From assembly GCA_013396755.1 (NCBI GenBank), contig VWZF01002687.1, positions 239,835 through 303,834 of the forward strand: DNA of 64,000 nucleotides, read 5' to 3'. The position numbers were made by a program, and so were the translations under genes. Positions 47,701 to 60,345 of the stretch are shown piece by piece. The number at the start of each line of letters is the position of its first letter. Position 1 is the stretch's first letter. The notes under the pieces are model-generated. The model was given only the letters and a program-made list of their open reading frames with translations, did not search any database and was not told where the DNA came from. Source of the stretch: Sclerurus mexicanus (taxonomy: Eukaryota > Chordata > Aves > Passeriformes > Furnariidae).

Positions 47701-50700
47701 TACTATTTCTGGTTAAAAGTTATCCCTGGCCATCTGAAAACCATTTTTCTTTCTTGGTGTTTATTTCCTCACCGTCTTGCATGATTGCTGGGAACAAGCA
47801 CATCTCCCCTAAAAGGGTCCTTCTTCTCCTTGACAACATCTCCATCCCCTGTCTGTCCTTGTGGCACCATCTGCACCTGCATCCCCTGAGTTGCATCTTC
47901 AACACCACAATCAGAGCTGCAGAAAATAGTGGGTTTTGGTCTCCCTACTGAAAACACCTGGAAGATAAATCTTACTGCAAGGCATAAAGTGTAGAAGAGT
48001 GCAAAAATTAACCAAAATTTGGGAGCAAAAATACAATGTTAATTAAACTTGTTTCAAAACCTTCACACACCTCTTGCTCTTGGCTAGATCTCAACAGCTG
48101 GCAAGAACTCAGACACTAGAAATGTTTCCTGTGCTTATTTACTCAACTAAAAATAGCTGTCAGTGTTAAATCATCCTGGCACTTCAACCTAGCACTCTGG
48201 CATTCTGTATGTCTGCATATCTAAATATATAGAAAACGTGTGTATGTTATTTATAAACGCACATATGTAAAATGCACATAAAGTATGTACATGGACATAT
48301 ACGTGTGTGCACACATACACACATAAATAAACACATGCAAGGGCTTCATGGTGCTATTTTGCAGGGAGCAGAACATGCAACCAAGAGTAGCCACATAACA
48401 AATCCATGTGCTACCTGTCTTACATCAGGAAACTTCCTTGCAGAACTAATGGCTTACCTGTATCATGTTCACTCACTCCAGCTTCTGCAACTTTATAGAA
48501 CTTGAGCTGTCACTTACACTATCTCAAACTGAGGTGATTAATTCTTCTCCCTCCACCTGCAATTCCAAAGCAGCACTTTGAATAGTGCAGGGCTCGTAAT
48601 CATCAAGTATTGATGTCACAAGCATTTATTGCTAGGGTAATCAGAGGAGGAAAGGTTACTGTCTATGTATGTGCACATTCATATGTATGACTTCTGCCTA
48701 TTCTTTGTGTCTCTCCCTTTGATTCCCCAACACATCAAAAGGCTTGTGGAGGACCCAGCTGAGCAGCCACCGCTCCAAGATAGTTTGGCATCTTATCACA
48801 ATGGCCCAGGGAAAGTAGGTGGTCTTCCCAGCTGGGCTTTTTGAAAAGGACAGCCTAAAAGCAATTGTTTAAATTTCAGTGCTCCCCAGGAAAATGTTGA
48901 GCCCTTCCTTTAATGTGTCTGGTTTTGTTAACATGCTGTCCCAGGCTGGTGAGCAGTGCCAATACTCTATTATTTCTTACAGGCTCGGTGCTCTTGTATT
49001 TCTGGAGAGCACAAGGGGTGACCAAGGGCAGCGAAAAGGGAACTGGATGTGTCCCTCTGGGCCTGTGCAAGCTGAGCCTGGCTATGGCTTAGAGCTGCCA
49101 AAGGAGCTGCTCCAGCCTAGAGCCTGGCAGAGCATCTCAGTGGATTTTGGCCCCATAAGTTTCTGTTCTTTGAGATACACAATGCTGAGAATATCCTTGG
49201 CCCCTTCTGATCCAAATCGTGCCTCGGTATCAATCCAGAGCATGACAGATCCTTGAACATGAGGAATCCACCCAGACTCACACCATGGCTGTAATTCTGG
49301 CCCGGGTCACAAGCTGCTACCGAAAGATGGGGTACAATCATCTCCCACACCAACCAGGCCCAGCTCAGCACAGCTGGAACACAAGATGGGAACACAGCCC
49401 ACCACAGCAGACACCCCACAGCCAAGGACACCTGTACCCAGAGCCCTTCAGTGGCAATGGGTGGTTTTTAGGCATTTGCAGCACACAGGGGTGACAGCTA
49501 CCTCTCTTTAGGACAGATGGGTCAAACTCCAGTCTCCTAAATGGGCCTGCCAAAAACCTTGTGAAGATACCACTGAGCATTTCTTCCTTGAGATGCTTCC
49601 CAACAGGAGGAGGCGGTTCTTGAAAGGAGGAAAGGATGAAATCCTTGGGAGCACATGGAGTATTAATAATTAAGCAGGGCACTTACTAGTAATGACTAAA
49701 ATAACAGAGATATTTAAAGGCGTCTCTCCAGAAAGTTCTTTGCAGTGCCATTTCCAACTAATCAGTGCAGCAAAAACGTTTTTAGGATCAAGCTTTGAAC
49801 ACAGCCGTAGTTTGCTACCCATTTATTACTTGTTGTTGCGTGTAAGGCAGCACAACACATAGAAAAGTCAATGTTTCACCATGCCAGGGCACCGAAGAGG
49901 TGTTACCTGTGTTTTTATGATGTGTTGATGAGCCTCTTGCTCATCAATAGTTTCGCACTGTGCAAAATTAGACTGCTTAGTCATATGTCCACCTCTGAGC
50001 TAGTGCTAATGGAAGGCCTGGCAGCGCTGTCACAGCAAAGGAGGAGTGTACGTGTGGGGGCAGAGCAGGAGCAGGGCCCAGCCAGCTCCACGGTCTCACC
50101 CACGCGCCGTCTGGAGAAAAACGGCGCCCGCGGCACACACCATTCCTGATGCAGGGCCACCACACAGTGACAGGCCAGGTGGCCTCACGAGGATGTCTCC
50201 TTAGGCACAACCAGACTCTTCTCCACTCTGCCTTGAACCTGACACTTTTGTGCATCTGAGCATCCTGAGGTTGTACTGAATGCTTGAGGTTCAGGGGCAA
50301 GTCTACGTCTTACAAGAGTTGGAAATTCGGCAGGCTTTGGCCACTCTTCATTGGTTCAACCACAGCCATCAAGGAGAGCTGGGCTGGGTGGCCACCCCGG
50401 CGACCAAGCAGACCTCCCACACCAGTGAGGCTGCTGGGGAGTGATGATGGATGGAGGGGTCAGCAGCACAGAGCCTGGGAGAGGCTTCCTTCCCCAGAGC
50501 CACACCAGGCATCTGCCTGACACCTTCACCTGAGGTGTCCATCCCACTTGGCACATGTTCTTCATGTTCCCTTGGAGCTTTGTTTGGGCCCCACATAACA
50601 CATGGGGAGTTACAGCCCCCTTCAAACCCCTCCATCTGGACTCAGCAGTAAGTGCATTTTCCTGAAGGACTTTGTACCAAGTACATTTCTCAGCAGGGCT

Positions 50701-52709
50701 TAAATGTAATCGCTATTTACGGAGCAGTCAAACTGCAGAGGGCTTTTACAAGTGACCACGGCTGAAAACACACCCACCCCAAGCGTTTAAGGCTTCAGTG
50801 GGAATACACAAGGTCTGCTGAGGTCGGCTGAGATTTTCTATGGGGAGAGCCAGCACCTGCCCACCTGGGCACGATGTTTTGCTGTGCTTTAGGGACACGG
50901 GTGCACAGCAGCACTCAGCCCACAGGATCTTTCTCAGAGCATCCCCCAGGGCTGCCTGAGTCTGCACTGCAAGCCCAAAAACCAGCCCCATGCCTGGACT
51001 GCTCCGTTGGACTCTGCAGAAAAGTTGTGGGGACGGGCATCTCAGCACTCCCGGGGCTACTTCTGCAACCCCCACCTGGCAGGACAGGCTTTTACAGAGA
51101 CTTTAAAAATGGTCTTGGTAATAGCAGGCACAGCAATGATTGGAACTTCTGTCTCTGCATCTCCAGCTTGTAAAGCCTAAATTGTATTGTGTTCCCCCTC
51201 TCTTGCTCCTCTAAGAAGAATCCCAGCAATCATCAGCACAGTGGTGCTGTTTTCTGATGAGCCTGTGGAGGAAGATAAACTGCAGAATGAATGGAAATTT
51301 AGCACCCAGGCAGAAGAGTTTCTCTGCTTTTTTTTAATATTAACTGTATTTTGCTCAATGGCAGTCGGTCCGTCCCCGACAGACAGGGGGGTGCTGAGCG
51401 GCACCAACGGAGCCAACGTGCAGCAGCTGCCTTCCTGTTATTTTCATCTCTCTGCAGCCTCCCACACCTCTCAGGCAGACATTCCTCTGAACTCTGCTTG
51501 ATTCACAAGCATAAAAGGGGGGGAAACGGACTTAGGCTGATGCTATAGATAGTTCACAGCCAGTGATGGCTGAAAATCAGAGAGAACAAATCTCCAGCCT
51601 CCGTATGTTAAGCCGAAGTAGTTTATTCGGAGAAGGAGAAGTAAATATTTGGAGGGTGGGGGGGAAGTAGAGAAAATGAACCAGTGTGATAAAACCAGTT
51701 CACCCTTTGCTTAAGAGGCAGAGGCAAATGTCTGGGGATGGAAGCCCTGTCAAGGAACATTCCCACTTGAAGGCATTACTGGAGCTGGGACAATATTGAT
51801 GGGCTAAGGGTGTATCCCAAAAAATTCACAGTAGGTTTGCCATCCAGCCCCTCCCTGTGCAGTGCACCAGGACTGTTTGTGAGGGATATCAGGCTCTACT
51901 CCCATGGGGAAAAACAGCTGCTCTCCACAGAGGAAGGAGCTGGTGCAGTGTCTTGGAACAAAAAGTTTGGAGTCTGAACACAACTCGGGACTTGGCAGCT
52001 GAGGAGACAGCTAATCTAGGGACCGCTGTAGGAAATGATAAGTTATCAGCAACTCTGCCAGGGGCATATCTTATGACATCTAGCAAAGAATCACACAGCT
52101 TGTGAATTCTACAAGTGTAAAAGCCCTTATGAACTGCCCCAATCTGTACAGATTCCCTCCTGCTCAGAGCAGGAACTCACACCAGCACCACTGCTCACCC
52201 TCACTCACACATCCAGGGAAAGCCTGGCTGAGGAAGGACCAGTGAAAGCCTGAAGACAGAGCCCACTGAAACAGGCAGATCCAGCAAGTGTTACTGAAGA
52301 TTATTGGCAAAAATAAAGCTAACTTTAAGACTGAGTTTATGTTTGAAAACATGGTTATAGCCACATGGTTTGCTGCAGTATGAAACACAGCTAGTGTTTA
52401 AGCTGCAGCTATATATATATTGGCTTGTTGGGGATGGAAAATGCACAGCAAGGATTTTGATAGCACATATCAATTAAAAAATAAAAATCCCAGTCCTTTC
52501 TGAATACACAGTAGAACAAATATTTGTGTTGTCTTCTGTATTTTTCTTTCTCATCATTCCATAGCCATGAGGATCAACTTGCTGGCCTCTACTTGACAAT
52601 TTAGCATTGTTTTCACAGTGCCCCAAAAATGCTGGCTGAGCACCACTGGTGCCAACATGCAGCAGTCCCATGTTTCTGACTCCCCACAGCCACTGGTCTG
52701 AACTAGACA
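44798..52709. other. Intergenic region, no gene recognised
   Basis: 7.9 kb of unique sequence with mixed GC content. It contains CA/TA-rich low-complexity DNA near 48.2-48.35 kb. GC-richer sections near 46.8-47.2 kb and 49.0-51.5 kb give overlapping short frames on both strands without recognisable similarity. Confidence 0.6.
48222..48336. repeat. Low-complexity CA/TA-rich stretch
   Basis: Degenerate ATAT, ACAT and CACA words over about 110 bases, for example ACACATACACACATAAATAA. Probably an old microsatellite. Confidence 0.6.
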
Positions 52710-52790
52710 CTTATCTACAGCTTCTCAGCAACCTCTTCCAGTGTGGAGAAATTTCTTACTAATGCCCATCCTGAACCTCTCACGTCACAA
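52710..52790 (-). mobile_element. CR1 LINE fragment, reverse orientation
   Basis: Read on the - strand, this matches the CR1 region just upstream of its 3' end: a segment like ATTAGTAAGAAATTTCTCC, then ACTGGAAGAGGTTGCTGAGA and AGCTGTAGAT. About 80 bases are recognisable. Its neighbours are not obviously CR1. Confidence 0.65.
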
Positions 52791-55700
52791 TTTGCTGTTA
52801 TCCGAGCTCAGATGAGAGTATGAGGAGCAGAATGCAAAGATCTGATTCCAACAGGGCAAGACTTTTTCAAGACTGCCTTAAATTTCTTACATCTATATTT
52901 TAGGTACCTAAATAAGTAGTCAAACAATTTGAAACACCTAGCTAATGAGGTGCCCATAGCTGGCAATCAGCACAGCTGAACACAGGAGACTAAATTCAGG
53001 TCACTGCAAGCAGAACACAAAGTGCAGTCAGGCTCATTTTTAATGCAGCTTTCTGTTCCACATGGTTCAGTCTTTCCATTCTGCTGGTTTGCTTCATTGA
53101 TCCCAAAATTCACATAGGTTGAACTGGAGAAAGCAGCTCTTCAACGAGGGCTACCAGGCTTTGGGACCCTCCTTCACTGAGCAGTGGTTCAGCTCAGTGA
53201 GCTGCACAGAGCAGGGCTGACCAGCAGAGAGGCACAGCTCCTCCAGCAACTCTTGCAGACCTCAGGAGCATTTCCAGGCAAAGACCATTCCAGAGGTACA
53301 GCGAAGGAGAGGGCCACTTCACAACTGGGCTCCCTAAGGCCTTGGGTAGCACAAGTAGCACTTGTTATTGATGCTGTAGCTGCCATTATTGATGATAGTA
53401 AATAGCAATATCAGACTCTGAACAAAGATTTTCAGCAATGACCCTCAACAAACAGTGAGCAGACAGGTCAAATTAGCTTAAAAGGCAAAGGTATCCCTGG
53501 GTAAGGGAAGCCCATTCAACCTAAGCAACAGATGACTAAGTAGAGGGCCACCTTCTCCATCTTGTTTTGCACCTCAATTAGACAGGGATGAATATGATGG
53601 CAAGAAAAAAAAAAGTGTGGTCAAACTGCAAAGAAAAGGAATGGATTGATTATTTAGATTTAATAACAAACTTTGCAAATAGAGCTTGTCTCCCACTCAT
53701 TTTCTTGGCTTGGACATTTATGGAACTTGGATTGGATAGAGTTCCATTTATGCATTTTATTTATTATTAACTTCTTATTTTGAGTAAATCTCCTCATCTA
53801 AATCTGTCACAGCTCCAGTGATGTGGTTCTGTTATGGCATCAGCAACAACCTATTAGCTTCTCCTTGTCCCCAAGAGGCTGCACCACTGAAACATCTTGG
53901 GGTCCAGGGCAGGAACACAGAGAGCAGCACAAGCCCTCCTAGCACAGCCAGAATGGTTTGGTTGCCTCATATCTGTTTGTTCAATGGAGCCAGGGAATAA
54001 GACGGTGCTGGCAAACCTTGAGACAACTTACAGAGCAGTAGGGGCCATTCGTGGGCTGTGAGCAATGGGAAACAGCTCTGAGCTGGGGAAAGAGCTGTCA
54101 GCACTCCCCATGAAGTCAATAACTGGCAGCAGCTTCACTGCCCCAGATGCCAGCTCCTGCTCATCCCACCTGAATCATCACATGCTCAAACACTGGGCAA
54201 GATGCAATCCTCTTGAAGGTTAAAACAGAGGTAAGGAAAACTTCCCAATAAGCACTTGGGTTCCTACTGTCGCTACCAGTGGTGCACACCCCATAATTAG
54301 ATGACCTGAAATTTTTTTGGCACTGAAGAATAGCTTGTTCTGGTTTTCTGAATAGTAACTGTAAGTCCCTTAGGACTGGCTTGGCTTTGTTGCTTTGCAG
54401 TCTGTGCCACTGCAACTCATTTGAAAACTAAGCTACATCTCCTCAGCACATCAAAGAGAGCTCAACTGCACCTGTCCATGCAAAGTACATACATGAGGTC
54501 TCCTGCTTGTGTTAGCAATATATTATCAGCAAAACTTATTTCTTCCTTCCTTCTTTTCTCATAAAGCTCAGGCCAGTTTACAGATGGACGAACTTACTGA
54601 AAACCCAAGCACCTGAGCCCTTGCTTCAAATTCACACTGTAGCTTACAGCATTTTGCAGTTACTGTATGAAACTCCATGACAGGAATTACTGGAGGAAGG
54701 TAGAAGAGCATATAATTTTTTAGCAAAAAAGTTAGGCAATTTTCCTGAATACAAACAAAACTGTTTCAGGCTTGTTTGGTTTTTTTTAACCCCAGCCTTG
54801 ATTTAATTCAAATTCTCTATTGCACACACAGTTTTGTAAGCATAATTAATGAGTTCTCCAAGGCACTCAGCATTGCTTTACCTGTGTTCCTAGGGAAACC
54901 AATGAACACGCCATTGACCAATTGGAAATAAAATGATGCTGCAAACTTTCCTAAGATGCAGCACCCAGACATCCATTTCACAGCATTTGTAAAATGAGTC
55001 CTACAATTAAACCTGCAAAACAGCAACCAAAAGGGGCCAGCAGTCTTCAGCTGTCCACTGGGAGTGACACCAAGCAGACACTGCTCTATACACTAACCTC
55101 AGTAACCTGGGCATGAGAACTGCTGGGCAACAAAAACACAGATTTATATAATTTGATGTAATGTCACCACGTTGGCAGAACCCTCAGACTAGAGTTACAT
55201 TTAGGTCCAAAGGTTCCCTCTGCCACAGCAGGGAAGCCCTTCCATGACATGAGACATTCGTGTCTGTAGGGCTCTCCCCAGGCTGCACTGGGATCAGTTA
55301 TGAGGCTGAAAGCATAACCCTGCTGTGACGTACTGGTGACAGGAAAGCATTTGGCTGGAGAGGAGCACACATTCTCCAGAGCTGGAAGCACATGTGGTCC
55401 TGCAGTCCACCAGTACAAGCCATGTCTTAAGACCACTGCTTTCCCAGTCCTTCAGGTGAAGAGCTGAAGAGCTGCAGTGGCAAATTCTTTTGAGTTATTG
55501 TTGCTGTGGAGATGGTACATCCACATTCAATCCCTTCACGCAGGTTCCCTTGGGTATGACTTTGCAGAAGAACATGCAAAAGTGTATATTTCTATATTCA
55601 GGGATTTTAAAAAAAGTGTGGCTTTGCACTGAAATTAGAAGAAATTAGGAATTATTGAACCCACAAAGTGCAAAAATGGTCAGATCCTGCCCTGCTCTTC

Positions 55701-58700
55701 CCTATTTTTAACACAAAGCAAAACTGAGTGGAGGGAAAAAGGCATCTGAGGACAAGCAGGTCAAATTAATGTGAAATAAAATCTGTCCTCAAGCTCTCTG
55801 CAGTGAAGTAGCCAAACACCCTCTGCTTCTCACAGGAGAAAAAAATGCTGGACTTTTATGTGCAGAACAAAACTCAAGCACTGTTGCCACACCATTCCTG
55901 CAGTGCCTGACAACAGCTGATCAGGGTTTACAGACCTGGCTGGCACTTAGAGTGAAGCACTGAAGGAAAAAAAAAAAAAGAAAAGAGAAAAATAATGAAA
56001 AAAAATTAAAAAGGAAGAAAAAAAAATAGGAGAAAGGAGCAAACTTAGCTGTTATTAAGATATTCTCACCTTTCACACTTTTGTCTGTCAACAGCTTTCT
56101 GGAGATGTTAACACAGCCTGTGCTGTGTAAGAACCGCCAGGAAGGCACAGATGTGATCAGTCCCAGAGCCTGTCAGACACACGTTAAATTCCAAGTGAAC
56201 CTCCAGGATTTCATTGCAGCTATTTTTGGGTACATAACAGAGTGAAGCCTTTTCTCTATCCAACTCCTGCCATAAAACTTTCTCTTCCTCCACCAATCTA
56301 ACGTGTTGCATTCGACTTGTCTCCTTGTTGGCTGTTGCACCACGTTCTCAGGCCACAACACACCCAACAAGTCACTGGCAGCAATTGTTTGTTATTAAAT
56401 GACTGGCAGCCACTGCCCAGGGAGGCAAGTGGAGATAGATGAGAGCAGAAGAGGCAGGCAGAGGCTGACGGACTCCTCAGCACAGATCATCATCAAATAG
56501 GAGGTCTGTACATCCTCCTGGTCCCTTACAAATGCTCTGGGTACCAAGAGTCCACAGCAGCAGGCACAGCAAGCAGGGGATTACTTAAGACAGCTAATAG
56601 GAATCACCAAGGATGGGGCTTAAATTGAAATCCTGCCCTTAATCATGGAATGAAAGCCTAGCTGGGGGCAACCGGCAGGCACTTGACTCAGAAAATAACT
56701 CAGTGCCTGGGTTCCTCCTCTGAAGATTACGTGCTGAATGTCTCATTTCGAGAGGGTTGCTCATCTTTGCAGCTCAGCTAAAGGCGGCTCACCAAGCATG
56801 TGGGGCATCTTTATCCCCTCCATCCTCCTCCAGCTTTGCCCTCCTCAGAGTTCATCTATCTGATCTTGTAAAGTTGCTCTCTCAGATGGCGCCCAAACTG
56901 GATCCTTCCAACACAGTCTTTAGTGACAACTATCAGAACTGCTTCTCTGCAAAGTCCTCCGTGCCTCCTTCCTCAGTGGCTCCTCACCACACTATGTCCC
57001 TCGGGCCTGCAATGCTGGGCTCCTTGTGGCCCTTACACACACCTCTCTCCTCACTCCCCCACCCTTCCTCTCTCCATCAGTTTTTGGGTGTGTTGCCCTC
57101 AGTTTGGCACAGCTCTAACAGATGACACCACCTGATGACATTTCTGACAGTCTGCATTTCAGACAAGCGCAAGTTTTGTGTTCACATAAAAGCACCAATT
57201 TTGGACATCAGTAAACATAATAGATCTGACTGGGGGGGATGCACAATAGGGGAGAAGGCCAATGCTTTCGCTTACATGTCTACACTGAAGTTTCAGAACT
57301 CCATCTGATTTTTTTTTCTTCCCTCAAAGAGTGCAGAGAGCAGAATGTTTCGCCAACCAGAGCAGTTGCACTGAAGTGTAAAGAGGTGATGCTTGAGAGC
57401 CTGACTGACTGCTGGTCAGAAATGCACAAACCCAGCAAGCGCTGGGCGACAGGCACGAACACACACTCAGCGTGCACACCTCTGTGCTTTGGATTACTCA
57501 GCTGCTGTAACTCAGAGAGGGTAAAAATTCACAGCCGCTGTGCAGGATACTTAGCAAACTGTGCTTCCAAAAGCACCTTTTGGCTTTTCGACAGCATGAC
57601 AAGACAAAGCCTCCCCGAAACTCCTTCCATGCTGTGTCCCAGCAGGGCGGGTGAGCACCCTCAGTGCAGCCTGTAACAGGGAGGCTTCAGCAGCAGCACC
57701 AGTAAATTGCCCAATGGCTTCGGATAACAAAGCTGGAAACATTCCATCCCTGGCACTTGCAGGCCGATAACCTTTGGGCTCGGAGCCATAGCCTTATGGA
57801 TCCAAGACAGGGTGACCAAGAGCCGAAGGACATTTCCCAGCATCTTCTCTGTGGGAGTGAAATAGCAGGTTAGAAACCAACTGGCAATTTCACAGAAAAC
57901 AATTGATTTTCTCTTTAAGTGGCATACAGGGAAAGCACTCTCTCTCTACCCGTGATCAAGGGAAGTGGAAGATGAGGGAAGTGAAAGAAAATCTGTTTAT
58001 TTTTTATCAGGCTATTTCTCCATATGCAGCTCTAAACTTTCAGGCCAAATAAAGGAAAATTTCAGGCCAGCCTAAGGAAGAGCACGGAAGCTTCTGCAAA
58101 AAATCTCCCTTTGGAAAGAGGTGGTGCAATCTGAGAACCAGTGGACAAAAATGCCTTTCTTGCTCACTGCACAGAAAGACACAGTGATTTTGAACTATGC
58201 ACCATGTGGTAAATCTCCCACTGCCCACTGAAGAATTTTCATGCATATTTTGCATGGTGCTGGGCAGATGCATTTTAAACAAGACTGAGGCACCACACCA
58301 GTGATTTGTGCTGGAAGCTCATTGCTGCGAGGGGCAACAAAAGGTTTCATGCAGTACTTGGTGAGAATCTGTGGAACATCACTTTCAGAGAGGCCACATG
58401 CAGAAAAGACTCTGCTTCAGCACTGTTAATCATTCCTCTTGATCTTTTAGAAATAAAAAAAAGAATCTTTTACAAAATTACTGCCTTGCCATGAATGATG
58501 AGTCATACTGCTTTTCAACAGAGCATCAGGTGGCCAAGTGACCCTCTTCAAGGTTTTGAGTACCTGAAAAAACCCACATTTTAAAAAGTTTTCTACTACT
58601 TCGAAAATGAGGACACAGATGAAAACAGACAGATGAAAACTCAATTTAGCTGACTGTAAGACTGTGTCACCCAGAGAAATGTGAAGCAAATTATATGGCA

Positions 58701-60142
58701 CAACTTTAATGATGTGAAATTGGTTTAAGTAAATTTTTTGTTGTTTTGCCTCCCCTTGCAGTTCTGCCCTTTCCAAGACCCCAAATCTGGATTTGTGCAT
58801 AATTTGCCTTCCACATGTACAGTTTATGCCAGAAGATTTTACACACAGGAATTTGAGACGCAGCAGTAAGCACAGAAGGCTCCATCTCCAGTGTATACTC
58901 ATTAGATTACAGCAAATAATTCAAGTAATTTTCTGCATTCACACTGAAAATTGCACTCGTTTCCTCAGATGACTGTCTCTTCTGAGTCCTGTTCTAGTGC
59001 TCAAAGTTACTGCCATGAAAGTGCTTATTAGTTTAACCCCAAGCTGAAATTGCTCACAAGCAGTGATTTTCAGTACACCCCAGGCAGTAGCTAGGTGTCA
59101 CTGCAAGCAAAGAAAGCAAGAATGTACCTCAGGTCTTTGCTATTCAAGAAACGAGCCTATGGCACATCAAACATTCCTATAGGTGGGACCCCATATAATA
59201 CCCTATTGGAATGAGGGAAGTGAGACACAGAGAAGAGAGCGTGCTATGATGGACACTGCTGCCGGAATCTTCCCTGTGATGCCCACTGCAGTAGGCACGT
59301 CCACACTGCCCTGCACACATCTGTGTAAAACAAGGGGCAGAGGTGCAAGGGAGAACGCACCCACAGAAGGGCAGGGGACTGAACCCGTGATGGTCTTCCC
59401 CGGCTCACATCACATATCTTTCTGGCTACTCAAAGAGGTAAGTCAGCAGGCTGCAATTATTTGGAGACTACCAGTCCTAATGGACCCCTTTCCTGCCTGC
59501 CACCACAACTTGACTGTACACAGTCCTCAGGAAAAGCTGCCATCTGTCTATCTGTTTTGCTGCCATGCTTCAGACACAGCAGAGCTTCACCAACTGAAAT
59601 GAATTCTTTTTCTGGTGTGAGAACATTAAGGCTTACTGGAATATTTGTTAAATGCTAACAGAACAACCCACATTTTTCCCCATGAAGTGAAAATAGCAAA
59701 CAAAAATGTTTATCTGTCTCATATAATGACAGAGCAACAGTATTTAAAAGTATGGTATTTGAAGAGAAATAAACTCTCCTTGTTTATCATCAATAACTGC
59801 AATTACGTTGTCAAGTGATAGATGAGTGTTTTGATTTCCTCTTCCTGCTGTCTCTCCACTTTCAACTTTTATTGTAAGCTTGACATTGTTTATTCACGTA
59901 CTACTACAGAACCACTGAGAGGGCTTATTAATTGAAGAGAAGTTGTTTTTCAAAGCAGTCATGCCATGAAGCCACAGATACAGCTAAAGTTTAACCCTAC
60001 ATCCTCCTCCAAAGCAGCATGTTAGTGATGTTGAAAACAGCCCACCAACCCAAACAAACAGAACAGCCTAAGGAGGGGGTAACCAGCTCCTGGACATGCA
60101 AACCCCAGCTCAGCGCCTCACCCACAGCACAAGAGGGACATG
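52791..60142. other. Intergenic region, no gene recognised
   Basis: 7.4 kb with no recognisable exon, RNA gene or element on either strand apart from an A-rich tract near 56.0 kb. Open frames reach about 150 codons (- strand 58447-58902) but look like chance: atypical composition and no domain or family resemblance. Confidence 0.6.
55964..56038. repeat. A-rich polypurine tract
   Basis: About 75 bases of A-runs with scattered G and few T. It could be a decayed poly-A tail or a simple repeat; no retrocopy was recognised next to it. Confidence 0.75.
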
Positions 60143-60345
60143 GAATTAACTGCTAGAGCGAGTCCAGACAAAGCCCGTGAAGATGATCAGAGGGCTGAAG
60201 CACCTCTCCTGTGGAGACAGGCTGGGAGAACCAGGGCTCCTCAGCCTGGAGAAGAAAACTCTCTGGGGAGACCTCATAGCACCTTCACGAGTTATGGCAG
60301 TGGTAGCAGAGCTCACCAAGAACTACTTCTTCAGGCAGCAGAACA
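60143..60345 (+). mobile_element. CR1 LINE fragment
   Basis: It matches the CR1 3' part of ORF2 and downstream: CTAGAGCGAGTCCAGACAAA, GAAGATGATCAGAGGGCTGA, CACCTCTCCTGTGGAGACAG, GCTCCTCAGCCTGGAGAAGA and GGGGAGACCTCATAGCACC. Its right-hand portion is less certain. There are frame disruptions, so it is not active. Confidence 0.9.

Noticed and set aside
58447..58902. 151-codon open frame on the - strand
   Set aside because: Biased, AT-driven composition, no recognisable domain and no splice or polyadenylation context supporting a gene.
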